Shown: in pieces, positions 7,780-16,080 of the stretch
How positions within the stretch are numbered: position 1 is the stretch's first letter
Layout: each line of letters begins with the position of its first letter
Assembly: GCA_001899685.1 (NCBI GenBank)
Contig: MKWG01000041.1
Span: 1-33,992, forward strand
Length of the DNA: 33,992 nt
Reading direction: 5' to 3'
DNA from: Sphingobacteriales bacterium 44-15
GTDB lineage: Bacteria; Bacteroidota; Bacteroidia; Chitinophagales; Chitinophagaceae
Program-made: the position numbers and the translations under genes
The notes under the pieces: generated by a model
Databases searched by the model: none
The model's input: the letters and a program-made list of their open reading frames with translations, nothing else
Told to the model about the DNA's origin: nothing

Positions 7780-8177
7780 ATCTTTTTTTGAGCACGCAAG
7801 ATGAGCTCATTCTTTGACCTGCACTGACAGAATATGTACGAACTGAGCAAATGCTGTCATGAACCGGGATCGGCGCTTTCATTTCAATAATAAAACCATG
7901 TTAGCATAGGGCGCTTATGCTGTTCGTCAATCTTTTTCCCGGAGCTGTATGGTTTGGTTACGGCTGGGTGGTTGAGGACGGTGAAGGTTCTGGCGGGGAA
8001 GCCTTCCCGGAACATTTGCCATACTTTACCGCAACAGTAATGGCATCTGCCTTGCTGCCGCTGCCAACAGCCGTAAGCAACCTTCGCCCGAAAATACGCC
8101 ATACGATTTTATCGGCATGCTCAATTTTGTGGCCACAGATAATAGCATCCCGTGGCAGGATATTGACCAGGTTTGAG
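7780..8177. other. 398-bp gap with no confident gene
   Basis: Between the porin stop (minus strand) and the lipoprotein start (minus strand) no gene can be assigned. The part from about 7910 to 8177 is GC-richer than the rest and open in several frames on both strands at once. One minus-strand frame is continuous from inside the porin 3' end to a stop near 7971, but it lacks a start of its own. It might be a decayed gene at the end of the nitrite operon; I cannot name a family. The promoter of the lipoprotein should lie within the part near 7780-7900. Confidence 0.4.
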
Positions 8178-9536
8178 TTATTTAAAGAAGATCTCCGGCT
8201 GTATCCTGACCATCAGGTAGGCCCAGTTGTTGTTCTTCTGTGCATTGTCCACATGCTTTACTTCAACTGAAGACAGGGTCGCGGTGCTGAAAAAATGTGA
8301 ATATCCTGCTTCAAGCGAGATAATGCTGGTAAGCGAATAACCGGCAACCAGATCAGCTTCCATGCCAAACTGCCGGCTGAGTGCTGCTCCATCAATATCC
8401 TTCACAGCGCTTGCGCTTGAAAAATGATGGAGTTCAGCGGAAAGCTGTAGTTTACCCGTTGCCTTGTATTTGCTTTTAATATAAATATCTGCCAACCCTT
8501 TATTACCGAAAGTGCTGCCGGCATAAAAATAATCCATCAGCCCCCAAAACTTATGAGGAGTGCCATACAGCGGGTCAAATGCACGAGTGGTATTCCCTGA
8601 ATTACCGCCGGTAGTAAAATCAATACCGGGCCCCACGCTGAAATGATCACTGGTGGCGATCATGGCATTCAGCGACAGGAGGGCTGCAGAAAGCTTTTGT
8701 CCTGCAGGTGTTTTTCCAAACTGGTAGTATGCTTCAGCGGTAACCTGCGCTTTACCCAGTGTATGAGAGCTATACATTCCTGTGGTGAACCGCTGCCATG
8801 CGCCGTTATCCCAAATTTTTACAGGAATATTATTTTCTATACCGGTATGGTATTTATTGAACTGGTCCGCAAAGAAAAGAAAGGAAGTGTTTCCCCCTGC
8901 ATATTTTCTTTGTGCATACAGGTATTCAAAACTTTTATAGGTGGAGCTGCCGTTGGTATTCGCAGCGTAGTTCCCTGCCGGGTTCTGGATGTATTTGGTG
9001 CCGGCTGCGCTTTCTTTATTTTGATTATAGGCAAATCCTGCATGTATCATCCCACCTGTTGTATTAAACTGTAATACTGCAGCGTCGTGTCTTCGCGCCT
9101 GCAACGGCCAGTCAAGATTGCCTATCAGGCGTTGATCGTCGTAGCTAAGCTCCTGGCGGCCCAGCTTTACGGAAAGTGCATAATGCTTTTGGGTTGTATC
9201 TGTGATGCCGATCTCCGCCCAGGCTTCATGTAGCATCAGTCCGTTATTGTCCTGCGTGGTAGTACGGTTTACCGTAGAAACGTCCTGTCCCCACACCCTG
9301 ACATCCTGGAGCGATACTGCCAGCTTCAGGCGGTAAGTGCTGTATCCTAAGCGCAGCCTTGTGCGTTGCCCGGTAAAGAATGCAGGATCAGCATTCTTTG
9401 CTGCCGGCGCTCCCAGCCCGTCGCGCAGCTCTGTCCTTGTCCGGAGCTGTGCAGATAAGCTGAGCTGCGCATATACGTTATTGTTGATAATTAAAATGAT
9501 CAATAAAAGAATAATGGCTGATGGTAACAGTTTCAT
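8178..9536 (-). CDS. Outer-membrane porin, alginate-export-like
   Basis: A 452-residue product with a clear signal peptide (M-K-L-L-P-S, long I/L run, N-V-Y-A-Q cleavage region). The mature part is made of alternating strands with aromatic girdles (R-L-R-L-G-Y-S-T-Y-R-L-K-L, A-Q-V-T-A-E-A-Y-Y-Q-F-G-K) and ends in W-A-Y-L-M-V-R-I-Q-P-E-I-F-F-K, a terminal strand closing in aromatic residues as in outer-membrane barrels. The R-x-R-T-E-L-R-D pattern after the signal peptide and the overall layout fit the alginate-export barrel family. As last gene of the nir operon, 76 bases downstream of nirC, it probably admits nitrite or nitrate through the outer membrane. That substrate is inferred from context only. 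Confidence 0.75.
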   Translation of the reverse strand: MKLLPSAIILLLIILIINNNVYAQLSLSAQLRTRTELRDGLGAPAAKNADPAFFTGQRTRLRLGYSTYRLKLAVSLQDVRVWGQDVSTVNRTTTQDNNGLMLHEAWAEIGITDTTQKHYALSVKLGRQELSYDDQRLIGNLDWPLQARRHDAAVLQFNTTGGMIHAGFAYNQNKESAAGTKYIQNPAGNYAANTNGSSTYKSFEYLYAQRKYAGGNTSFLFFADQFNKYHTGIENNIPVKIWDNGAWQRFTTGMYSSHTLGKAQVTAEAYYQFGKTPAGQKLSAALLSLNAMIATSDHFSVGPGIDFTTGGNSGNTTRAFDPLYGTPHKFWGLMDYFYAGSTFGNKGLADIYIKSKYKATGKLQLSAELHHFSSASAVKDIDGAALSRQFGMEADLVAGYSLTSIISLEAGYSHFFSTATLSSVEVKHVDNAQKNNNWAYLMVRIQPEIFFK

Positions 9537-9612
9537 ATTTGAATGGTTGGGGTAAAAAGTGCTTTACATATCTGTTGATATGCGATGTCAAACAAAAAAT
9601 GGCAAAGAAAAT

Positions 9613-10437
9613 TTATGCAGCCTGCTGGAGTGCGGGTCTGTCCTGCTCCTGTTGCTTGCTATGGGTATAATAAATGGCTGCTCCGGTAAACAGCAGTCCG
9701 CCGACGATATTGCCCAGTGTTACGATCAACTGGTTATACAGCCACCAGTCGCTCAAAGAAACCTTAGCGCCGAACAGCATACCTGCCGGTATTACAAACA
9801 TATTGACTACTGCGTGCTCGTACCCTAAGGCAAAAAATATGAAAATAGGCATTCCTGCTCCCAGGATCTTACCCAGGGTAGACTTGGTGGTCATTGCCAT
9901 CACCACTCCCATGCAGACCATCCAGTTGCATAGCATTGCTTTTATAAAAGCGCTTAAGAAGCCGGCAACTCCATGTTGGGCATATACAATAGTTTTCTTT
10001 TCTGCAATGGTTACCATCATTTGCTCTACAGCGCCGGTAGATGCCAGGGTTCCCATTTCTGAGCTTGCCGCCCAGTATAGCAGGGCGAACAGCAGGCTTC
10101 CGATGAGATTGCCTGTGAACACCCAGAACAGGTTTTTCAGCATCAGTCCCGCAGAGATCTTTTTTTCAAGATAGGCCAGAGGGATGAGCGAAAAGCTGCC
10201 GGTAACCAGCTCAAGTCCCAGTATGAAGATGATGACAAAACCTACGGGGAATACAATGGCTCCGGTAAGCGGGACTTTGGTTTGAGTAACTGCAGCACAG
10301 GCAAGGACAACCGATATGGCAAGCAGGGCGCCGGAAAGGCAGCCTCTTATCAGCAGGTCTTTGACCGGGAGAGCAGATTTGGTGAGCGCAGCATTCATCA
10401 TGTTGCCTGCAACTTCTTTAGGAGATACGTAATCCAT
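9613..10437 (-). CDS. nirC: Formate/nitrite transporter (FNT) family, probable nitrite channel
   Basis: A 274-residue inner-membrane protein with six hydrophobic segments. FNT landmarks are present: the N-terminal S-P-K-E-V-A-G-N-M-M helix, a G-L-E-L-V-T-G-S-F loop, N-W-M-V-C-M-G-V, and G-Y-E-H-A-V-V-N-M-F in the second half, which matches the G-x-E-H-x-V-x-N-M family motif. FNT channels move formate, nitrite or hydrosulfide. Its place between nirD and a porin in a nitrite reductase operon argues for nitrite uptake. The longest frame opens at a TTG at 10446, but the ATG at 10437 is better: the TTAAGTGTTA box lies 11 bases upstream of it, matching the spacing at nirB and nirD. Confidence 0.88.
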   Translation of the reverse strand: MDYVSPKEVAGNMMNAALTKSALPVKDLLIRGCLSGALLAISVVLACAAVTQTKVPLTGAIVFPVGFVIIFILGLELVTGSFSLIPLAYLEKKISAGLMLKNLFWVFTGNLIGSLLFALLYWAASSEMGTLASTGAVEQMMVTIAEKKTIVYAQHGVAGFLSAFIKAMLCNWMVCMGVVMAMTTKSTLGKILGAGMPIFIFFALGYEHAVVNMFVIPAGMLFGAKVSLSDWWLYNQLIVTLGNIVGGLLFTGAAIYYTHSKQQEQDRPALQQAA

Positions 10438-10448
10438 ACAATACAATT

Positions 10449-10458
10449 TTAAGTGTTA
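10449..10458 (-). promoter_or_regulatory. Leader motif TAACACTTAA upstream of nirC
   Basis: On the plus strand the box reads TTAAGTGTTA, exactly as at 13461-13470 before nirB and nearly as before nirD. It ends 11 bases before the nirC ATG at 10437. The conserved spacing suggests a role in translation initiation or in regulating the operon's leaders; the function is unproven. Confidence 0.4.
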
Positions 10459-10516
10459 ACAGTTTGAGTTTTGATATACCGCAGTTCGGTCAGGAATAGT
10501 GCGTGTAAAAAGATAA

Positions 10517-10900
10517 TTATGAAAATTGTTCTTCCGGCGGATCGTCTACACCTATGTATACTATTCCGTCTTCTACTTTCACCGGGTATGTTTTTATATT
10601 GCATTCGTCGCCGTTCAGACATTCGCCTGTCAGCAGCGAAAATGTTTTTTTGTGAAACGGACAGGCAACTTTCGGTACATTGTTCCGGGTGCCTATCATG
10701 CCCCTGCTAAGCGCCATTTGTTTTTTGTGCGGGCATTCATTTTGAGTGGCATACCACTCATTGCGGCGGGTAAAATAAAAAATTGCGATTTGCTGATCGC
10801 CGAGTTTCACACACACGCCGCCGTTCTCTGCAACGTCTTCTGCCCTGCATGCCGTTATCCATTGCGGGGTTTTTACCAGCGTTTCATTTTCATGGACCAT
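10517..10900 (-). CDS. nirD: Nitrite reductase small subunit NirD (Rieske-type)
   Basis: The 127-residue product is the usual NirD length. It contains a Rieske domain with ligands C56-P-H58 and C80-P-F-H83, so the [2Fe-2S] site appears intact; some NirD proteins have lost it. NirD partners NirB in the cytoplasmic NADH-dependent reduction of nitrite to ammonium. The N-terminus W-I-T-A-C-R-A-E-D-V and C-terminal Y-P-V-K-V-E-D-G-I-V-Y-I-G fit the family. It lies 31 bases downstream of nirB on the same strand and upstream of the nitrite channel gene. A shortened copy of the nir leader motif sits 10 bases before its ATG. Confidence 0.92.
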   Translation of the reverse strand: MVHENETLVKTPQWITACRAEDVAENGGVCVKLGDQQIAIFYFTRRNEWYATQNECPHKKQMALSRGMIGTRNNVPKVACPFHKKTFSLLTGECLNGDECNIKTYPVKVEDGIVYIGVDDPPEEQFS

Positions 10901-10910
10901 AGTCGTGATT

Positions 10911-10919
10911 TTAGTGTTA
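10911..10919 (-). promoter_or_regulatory. Leader motif TAACACTAA upstream of nirD
   Basis: The plus strand reads TTAGTGTTA, a one-base-shorter version of the TTAAGTGTTA boxes before nirB and nirC. It lies 10 bases upstream of the nirD ATG, inside the 31-base gap after the nirB stop. That makes a transcription-factor operator less likely here than a translational element. Confidence 0.35.
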
Positions 10920-10931
10920 AGAAAGAGAAGC

Positions 10932-13451
10932 TTATTTCCAGTTGCCGGCCTTTTTTTGTCCTCTCAGCGTTTCAAATGTTACGGTGGGATCTTTTTCTTC
11001 AGGTGCATTCACAAAATGCGCAAAACGTTTCCTGATCTCAGGCGTTTCAATGGCAGTCTTCCATTCACATTGATAGGCATTTACCAGTTGCTGCATATCC
11101 TGTTCCCATTGAGCTGCCATACCGAGGCTGTCATTTACTACCACGTTGCGGAGATAATTAATACCTCCTTCCATTTTGTTGAGCCAGGTGGCAGTGCGGG
11201 TGAGCGGATCAGCAGTGCGTATGTAAAACATTAAGAACCGGTCTATATAGCGCAGGCAGGTTTCGCTGTCGAGATCTGCGGCCAACAGCAGGGCATGCTG
11301 GGGTTTGCTGCCGCCGTTGCCACATACATACAGGTTCCAGCCTTTTTCGGTGGCGATGATGCCGAAGTCTTTGCTTTGGGCTTCTGCGCATTCGCGTATG
11401 CATCCCGATACTGCGGATTTGATCTTGTGAGGGGCGCGCAGGCCACGGTAACGTTCCTCCACCCGTATGGCAAAGCTTACACTGTCGTGCAGTCCAAAGC
11501 GGCACCATGTGCTGCCCACGCAACTTTTAACCGTGCGCAGCGCCTTGCCGTAAGCATGACCGCTTTCGAACCCTGCAGCGATCAGCTCACTCCATATTAA
11601 CGGCAGATCGCTAACGTGAGCGCCAAACATGTCAATGCGCTGGCCGCCGGTGATCTTTGTATATAAGCTATATTTCTGTGCAATATTCCCTATTGCTATC
11701 AGCTTTTCGGGCGTTATCTCGCCGCCCGGTATGCGTGGCACCACGGAATAAGTGCCGCCGCGCTGGATATTGGCAAGAAAGCGGTCGTTGCTGTCCTGCG
11801 CCGTGTCATTTCCTTTTTGCAATATCATCTCATTCCAAAGGCTTGAGAGGATGGAGGAGATAGCGGGCTTACACAGCTCGCATCCATCTCCCTTACCGAG
11901 ACGGTCGAGGACGGTATCATAGGTTTTTAACTCATGCAGTTTTATGAGATCAAAAAGCTCCTGCCGGCTATAATCGAAATGTTCACATAATATATTCCTG
12001 ATGTATTTTCCCTGCTGCTTCATGGTATATACCATAAGATCTTTGACCATCGGCAGGCAGCCTCCGCAACCGGTGCCGGCCTTTGTACATTTTTTAATGG
12101 CATCTACGGTCTCGCATCCCTGTTCCGTTACTGACTGGCAAATGGCAGCTTTGGTTACGCTTTCACAACTGCAGATCAGCGCATCGCCGGGAAGCGCTGC
12201 CAGGCCGCCGCCCTCTTCTTTTTTAGCTTCACGCGCCGGCAATATGATGTCTTCGGGATGGGGAGGAAGCAATATCCTGTTCCGGGAAGTCTGTAAAAGA
12301 ATATTGTAGTGCGACGCATCTCCTACCAGGATGCCGCCCAGCAGGTATTTACCATCTGCCGAAACATTGATACGTTTATAAACACCTTTGTTGGTATCTT
12401 TCAGCACGATATTACGGATGTTGTCCCCCTCTGCAAAAGGATCTCCGAAGCTGGCAACATCGGTACCTACCAGCTTCAGTTTGGTGCTCATGTCAAAGCC
12501 GGTGAACAATTTGGAGCTTGTCGTTGCACCCGTATGTAAATGCTGTATCTCACCTGCAGCCACTTCGGCCATTTCGTAGCCGGGCGCTATCAGTCCATAA
12601 GTCATTTCGTTGTAAAGAGCGCATTCCCCGATCGCGTAAATAAAAGGATCGGAGGTCTGCATGTGCTCATTTACAACAATCCCGCCATTCATGCCTGTTT
12701 CCAGTCCGCAGTCTGCCGCAAGCTCTCCCCTCGGCCTGATGCCTGCAGAAACGATGAGGATATCCGTATCAAGCGTGCTGCCATCGGTAAAAGCCAAACC
12801 GGTGACCGATTCTCCGCCAAGGATATGAGCCGTATTTTTTTGCGTATGAATAGTAAGCCCGAGTGAGGAGAGGGTAGACTGCAGCATGGCTGAGCCTGTT
12901 TCATCCAATTGGCGGGGCATAAGGCGCGGGGCAAATTCGATAATATGTGTTTCGCTGATGCCAAGATCGAGGAGCGCTTTTGCGGCTTCGAGCCCCAGCA
13001 ATCCTCCGCCGATCACGGTGCCTTTCTGTGCCCGGGAAGCATAAGACTTTATCAGGTGAAGATCTTCAATGGTGCGGTAAAGGAATACACCGTCTTTTTC
13101 CATCCCGTTGATCTTTGGCACAAATGCCGAGGAACCTGTAGCCAGTACAAGAACATCATAATGCTTTACATATCCTTTAAAGGTTTGCAGCAGCTTTACC
13201 GAAGGAGTGATATATTGCACCGGGTCGCCGAGATGCAGGTCAATCCTGTTGTCTTTATACCAGGATACAGGGGCAAGACAGAGATCGTCTGTGCTTTTGC
13301 CGTTGAAGAGCTCGCTGAGGTGCACCCTGTCGTAGGCAGGATATTGCTCTTCTCCGAAAACGGTTATGCTAAGGTCTGGCAGACGCCTGGTCAGAAGCTT
13401 TTCGCAGAATTTATAGCTAACCATGCCATTACCAACAACAACTACTTTCAT
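10932..13451 (-). CDS. nirB: NADH-dependent nitrite reductase large subunit NirB
   Basis: The 839-residue product is full length. Domains in order are: an N-terminal FAD/NAD(P) pyridine-nucleotide reductase (V-V-V-V-G-N-G-M near 3-10, second Rossmann V-I-G-G-G-L-L-G-L-E at 146-155); a BFD-like [2Fe-2S] domain with C427-x-C429 and C462-x2-C465; a second Cys-containing BFD-like helix region near 490-535; the ferredoxin-like half domain near 560-635; and the siroheme/[4Fe-4S] domain with C644-x5-C650 and C684-x3-C688. It transfers electrons from NADH via FAD and Fe-S to siroheme and reduces nitrite to ammonium for assimilation. It leads the operon nirB-nirD-nirC-porin and is divergent from cobA, the source of its siroheme. 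All cofactor cysteines are present. Confidence 0.95.
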   Translation of the reverse strand: MKVVVVGNGMVSYKFCEKLLTRRLPDLSITVFGEEQYPAYDRVHLSELFNGKSTDDLCLAPVSWYKDNRIDLHLGDPVQYITPSVKLLQTFKGYVKHYDVLVLATGSSAFVPKINGMEKDGVFLYRTIEDLHLIKSYASRAQKGTVIGGGLLGLEAAKALLDLGISETHIIEFAPRLMPRQLDETGSAMLQSTLSSLGLTIHTQKNTAHILGGESVTGLAFTDGSTLDTDILIVSAGIRPRGELAADCGLETGMNGGIVVNEHMQTSDPFIYAIGECALYNEMTYGLIAPGYEMAEVAAGEIQHLHTGATTSSKLFTGFDMSTKLKLVGTDVASFGDPFAEGDNIRNIVLKDTNKGVYKRINVSADGKYLLGGILVGDASHYNILLQTSRNRILLPPHPEDIILPAREAKKEEGGGLAALPGDALICSCESVTKAAICQSVTEQGCETVDAIKKCTKAGTGCGGCLPMVKDLMVYTMKQQGKYIRNILCEHFDYSRQELFDLIKLHELKTYDTVLDRLGKGDGCELCKPAISSILSSLWNEMILQKGNDTAQDSNDRFLANIQRGGTYSVVPRIPGGEITPEKLIAIGNIAQKYSLYTKITGGQRIDMFGAHVSDLPLIWSELIAAGFESGHAYGKALRTVKSCVGSTWCRFGLHDSVSFAIRVEERYRGLRAPHKIKSAVSGCIRECAEAQSKDFGIIATEKGWNLYVCGNGGSKPQHALLLAADLDSETCLRYIDRFLMFYIRTADPLTRTATWLNKMEGGINYLRNVVVNDSLGMAAQWEQDMQQLVNAYQCEWKTAIETPEIRKRFAHFVNAPEEKDPTVTFETLRGQKKAGNWK

Positions 13452-13636
13452 ATACAGATCTTAAGTGTTAGAAATGGCAAACAATCGTATATTAAAAAAT
13501 AAAATATTACATTTTTTGATAAATATTCATTAAAAATATAGTAATAATTAAAATAATATTGTAAATATAATAGTATAATTTCAAAATTTTTATATTTTTG
13601 ATTGAAAAATATTACATATTATTATTTATAATTTGA
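13452..13636. promoter_or_regulatory. Divergent AT-rich control region between nirB and cobA
   Basis: This 185-bp gap is made almost wholly of A and T and must hold the promoters of both the nir operon and the cobA-crp pair. The string AAATATTACAT occurs twice (near 13503 and 13606). A loose FNR-like half-palindrome, TTGATAAATATTCA, is near 13517. The Crp/Fnr gene two steps away is the natural candidate regulator. No exact operator or promoter consensus could be fixed. Confidence 0.5.
13461..13470 (-). promoter_or_regulatory. Leader motif TAACACTTAA upstream of nirB
   Basis: TTAAGTGTTA on the plus strand, lying 9 bases upstream of the nirB ATG and identical to the box before nirC. Conserved position across three consecutive starts is the evidence; the role is inferred. 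Confidence 0.4.
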
Positions 13637-14404
13637 ATGCCTACACTGTATCTTGTTGGTGCTGGTCCCGGTGATCCTGAATTAATAACCCTGAAAGCAG
13701 TCAAATGTTTGCAGGTGGCCGACGTAATATTATATGATGCGCTGGTGAATGTATCGCTGTTGAGTCATGCTTCCAAAACCTGTAAAAAAGTATTTGTGGG
13801 TAAGCGCTATGGTTGTCATTCCCTGAGCCAGTCGGAGATCAATGCTTTGATCATGGAATATGGCTCAGCGCACGAAAACATCGTTCGCCTGAAGGGTGGC
13901 GATCCGTTCGTTTTCGGCAGGGCGCAGGAAGAAATAGAAGCGGCAGTACAATACGGAATGAACGTGGCTGTTGTGCCCGGTATTTCCAGTGCCATGGCAG
14001 TACCGGCTTCACAAATGATTCCTGTTACCTGCAGGGGAGTGAGTGAAAGCTTCTGGGTGCTCACGGGCACCACCCGTAACGGCGAGATCTCCGGGGATAT
14101 GATCTTGGCCGCACAATCCTCCGCAACAGTCATTATTTTAATGGCAATGAGCAGGCTCGAAGCAATAACAGAAGTTTTTAAACGCTATGGCAAAGGAAAT
14201 ACTCCCGCTGCCGTTATTCAAAACGGCACTACATTGCAATGCTGCATGGTGAAAGGAAAAGTAAATGATATCTTCTTTAAAGCAGCGCATGCCGGGCTTG
14301 CCAATCCTGCAGTTATTATAATAGGAGAAGTGGTAAACCTGCATCACAGCCAGGTATTGCAACAGGTCTCCCCATTTCTTAAGAAAACCTGCCTTAATGG
14401 TTGA
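13637..14404 (+). CDS. cobA: Uroporphyrinogen-III C-methyltransferase (SUMT)
   Basis: A 255-residue tetrapyrrole methylase. Signatures are G-A-G-P-G-D-P-E-L at 8-16, K-G-G-D-P-F-V-F-G-R at 86-95 and V-V-P-G-I-S-S-A at 112-119. It methylates uroporphyrinogen III at C2 and C7 with S-adenosylmethionine to give precorrin-2, the precursor of siroheme. It is the stand-alone form, not fused to the CysG oxidase/ferrochelatase, so those steps must be encoded elsewhere. It is divergent from nirB, whose product needs siroheme, and is followed by an overlapping or abutting Crp/Fnr gene, so the pathway and its probable regulator are transcribed together. Confidence 0.93.
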   Translation: MPTLYLVGAGPGDPELITLKAVKCLQVADVILYDALVNVSLLSHASKTCKKVFVGKRYGCHSLSQSEINALIMEYGSAHENIVRLKGGDPFVFGRAQEEIEAAVQYGMNVAVVPGISSAMAVPASQMIPVTCRGVSESFWVLTGTTRNGEISGDMILAAQSSATVIILMAMSRLEAITEVFKRYGKGNTPAAVIQNGTTLQCCMVKGKVNDIFFKAAHAGLANPAVIIIGEVVNLHHSQVLQQVSPFLKKTCLNG

Positions 14405-14432
14405 TATAGCTATTCCTTTTATCTTTAACAAT

Positions 14433-15131
14433 ATGAAGAAAGAGAAAGGGGATTTTGATGCCAGCCGCACTTTTTTATATGAGCATTGCCTGAAGGAATG
14501 GTGGCCGGCGCTGGATGCCAACCGCCAGGTATTCCGCTATAAAAGAGGAGAGATCGTTTTCAATGAAGGAGATGAAGTAAAAGGTGTTTTCTTCCTGGCG
14601 GAAGGGGTAGTAAAGATCCATAAGCGATGGGCAGACGGCAAAGACCTGGTGGTGCGGTTTGCGCGTCAGAGAGATATTATAGGCCACAGGGGCTTATCTA
14701 CCTACACTCATATTTACCCCATTACGGCAACCGTGCTTGCCGATACCACGGTATGCTATATCAGCATTGATTTTTTTCATACCACATTAAAAGTGAATCC
14801 CGGGTTTGCAAATGCGTTCCTGATGTTCATGGCAGATGAGCTGATGCTCTCGGAACAGCGCATGAGGGATATGGCACACATGCAGGTGAAGGGCAGAGTA
14901 GCCAAAGCCATACTTGCTATTGAAGATACATTTGGCACGGATGCCAACGGATTTCTATCGTTTGCCATAAGCCGGCAGGATATTGCTTCCTATACAGGCG
15001 CTGCATACGAAACAGTGTATAAGCTGCTGATGGAATTCAGCGAAGCCGGCATGATAAAGACCATCGGAAAGGATATTGCAATCACAGACAGGGATGCGCT
15101 TGAAATGCTTACACATCAGCCCGGACAATAA
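14433..15131 (+). CDS. Crp/Fnr-family regulator, probable controller of nitrite genes
   Basis: A 232-residue protein with a beta-roll sensor domain (R-Y-K-R-G-E-I-V-F-N-E-G-D-E-V-K-G-V-F-F-L-A-E-G-V-V-K), a long dimerisation helix (F-M-A-D-E-L-M-L-S-E-Q-R-M-R-D-M-A) and a helix-turn-helix (I-S-R-Q-D-I-A-S-Y-T-G-A-A-Y-E-T-V-Y-K-L-L). The F-A-R-Q-R-D-I-I-G-H-R stretch fits Bacteroidota Fnr-like regulators. There is no N-terminal Cys cluster, so oxygen sensing by a 4Fe-4S centre is unlikely; a haem or other ligand is possible. The frame is open from an ATG at 14397 overlapping cobA by 8 bases. The ATG at 14433 is chosen because the extra 12 residues look non-conserved; both are possible. Position argues for control of cobA and nirBDC. 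Confidence 0.85.
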   Translation: MKKEKGDFDASRTFLYEHCLKEWWPALDANRQVFRYKRGEIVFNEGDEVKGVFFLAEGVVKIHKRWADGKDLVVRFARQRDIIGHRGLSTYTHIYPITATVLADTTVCYISIDFFHTTLKVNPGFANAFLMFMADELMLSEQRMRDMAHMQVKGRVAKAILAIEDTFGTDANGFLSFAISRQDIASYTGAAYETVYKLLMEFSEAGMIKTIGKDIAITDRDALEMLTHQPGQ

Positions 15132-15251
15132 GGGTATCCTGATTTTAAATCTACGTTAAAGCAATGTTGTTTTAAGCTGCCACGATCGGGCTGGCACAAT
15201 TTCTTCTATAGTAACAGTCCAAACATACAATAACCATTATTTGAATGTATC

Positions 15252-15380
15252 ATGAGCATTAAAAGAACTGCAACTGTTGCCGTTATCGCATTACCCGGTA
15301 TTTTATCTTATCCCCGTGCCTTGTGGGATGAATTACGGAATAAACTCAATCGTTTGTTGAACAGGATACCCGGAGACTAA
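15252..15380 (+). CDS. Small hypothetical protein, 42 residues
   Basis: A 42-codon frame begins at an ATG, runs S-I-K-R-T-A-T-V-A-V-I-A-L-P-G-I-L-S-Y and ends in N-K-L-N-R-L-L-N-R-I-P-G-D before TAA. It has a basic start, a hydrophobic stretch of about 14 residues and an amphipathic basic C-terminal helix, the layout of a small membrane-associated peptide. The frame sits alone after the Crp/Fnr gene. A weak hairpin with AGGAGC (15386-15391) and GCTCCT (15415-15420) arms follows the stop. No family is recognised. Confidence 0.4.
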   Translation: MSIKRTATVAVIALPGILSYPRALWDELRNKLNRLLNRIPGD

Positions 15381-15484
15381 ATGAAAGGAGCCTGCAATAA
15401 CATTTTATTAGGAAGCTCCTGTGTTACTATTTTACCTTTTGTCGTCTTACCTGTTCTGTGAGTTCATTTTTTTCATTATTACAA

Positions 15485-15784
15485 ATGCCCGGTCTTATGT
15501 ATAACAATAGTTTATTACTTTCTTATCCCCTGGATGATATGACAGGTGATATATTAACTGTAGCGGATAAAGAGAAAGATACTACTCCCCTAATAAGATA
15601 TCTGAAAAATGCTGAACGATTCCACATCGCTTCTCCAAAGGAAGAGGATATTGTAATTGTACTTCCGGCAGCCGGAGAAAGAAAGCCTGCTGACACAGGT
15701 ACCCCGCGGTCCGTCTACCCTCCTGTTTTAATGCCTCCACAGCCAGAAGGGTATTTAAAGGCCGGGAAATATGATTGTTTTTAA
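15485..15784 (+). CDS. Hypothetical protein, about 99 residues
   Basis: The frame is open from a GTG at 15458; the ATG at 15485 gives a product starting M-P-G-L-M-Y-N-N. The sequence is hydrophilic with a Pro-rich end (P-P-V-L-M-P-P-Q-P-E-G-Y) and no signal peptide, transmembrane helix or known motif. It lies between two other small genes on the same strand. Amino-acid composition is protein-like, but there is no family evidence, so this is a tentative call. Confidence 0.4.
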   Translation: MPGLMYNNSLLLSYPLDDMTGDILTVADKEKDTTPLIRYLKNAERFHIASPKEEDIVIVLPAAGERKPADTGTPRSVYPPVLMPPQPEGYLKAGKYDCF

Positions 15785-16080
15785 AATAGCGAAGCTATGA
15801 GCGATCCGCCGGAGGTTAAGAAGCTGGAGCGAATACCGGAAGGAAAATGGAGCTCACCGGCCAAAAGCTTTATTTCGCCGGCATGAAAAAAGAAGAATCA
15901 CTTCAGTATCAGAAGTGTAAATAGCTTTATTGTTCATATAGTTGTTGCATTTCTTCCTCGGCTATCGGGGAATATTTTTCTGAGGAAGGTACAATATGGT
16001 TAAGAAATGAACAGATACCCTAACGATCTCAAGGCAACGCCATGGCATGTTTGTTGTGCTTTTATTTTTAAAAATATGCT

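Noticed and set aside
7917-8270. A 117-codon plus-strand open frame across the porin 3' end
   Set aside because: Its last third is antisense to the porin's conserved C-terminal strand, and other frames of the same stretch are equally open. No domain is recognised.
13514-13530. FNR-like box TTGATAAATATTCA in the nirB-cobA gap
   Set aside because: Only the left half-site matches the TTGATnnnnATCAA consensus, and such strings are expected by chance in DNA this AT-rich.
15797-15886. A 29-codon open frame between the 99-residue hypothetical and DUF6496 genes
   Set aside because: Too short, with no membrane or motif features; 15785-16080 otherwise shows only a 27-codon minus-strand frame near 15930 without a start codon.
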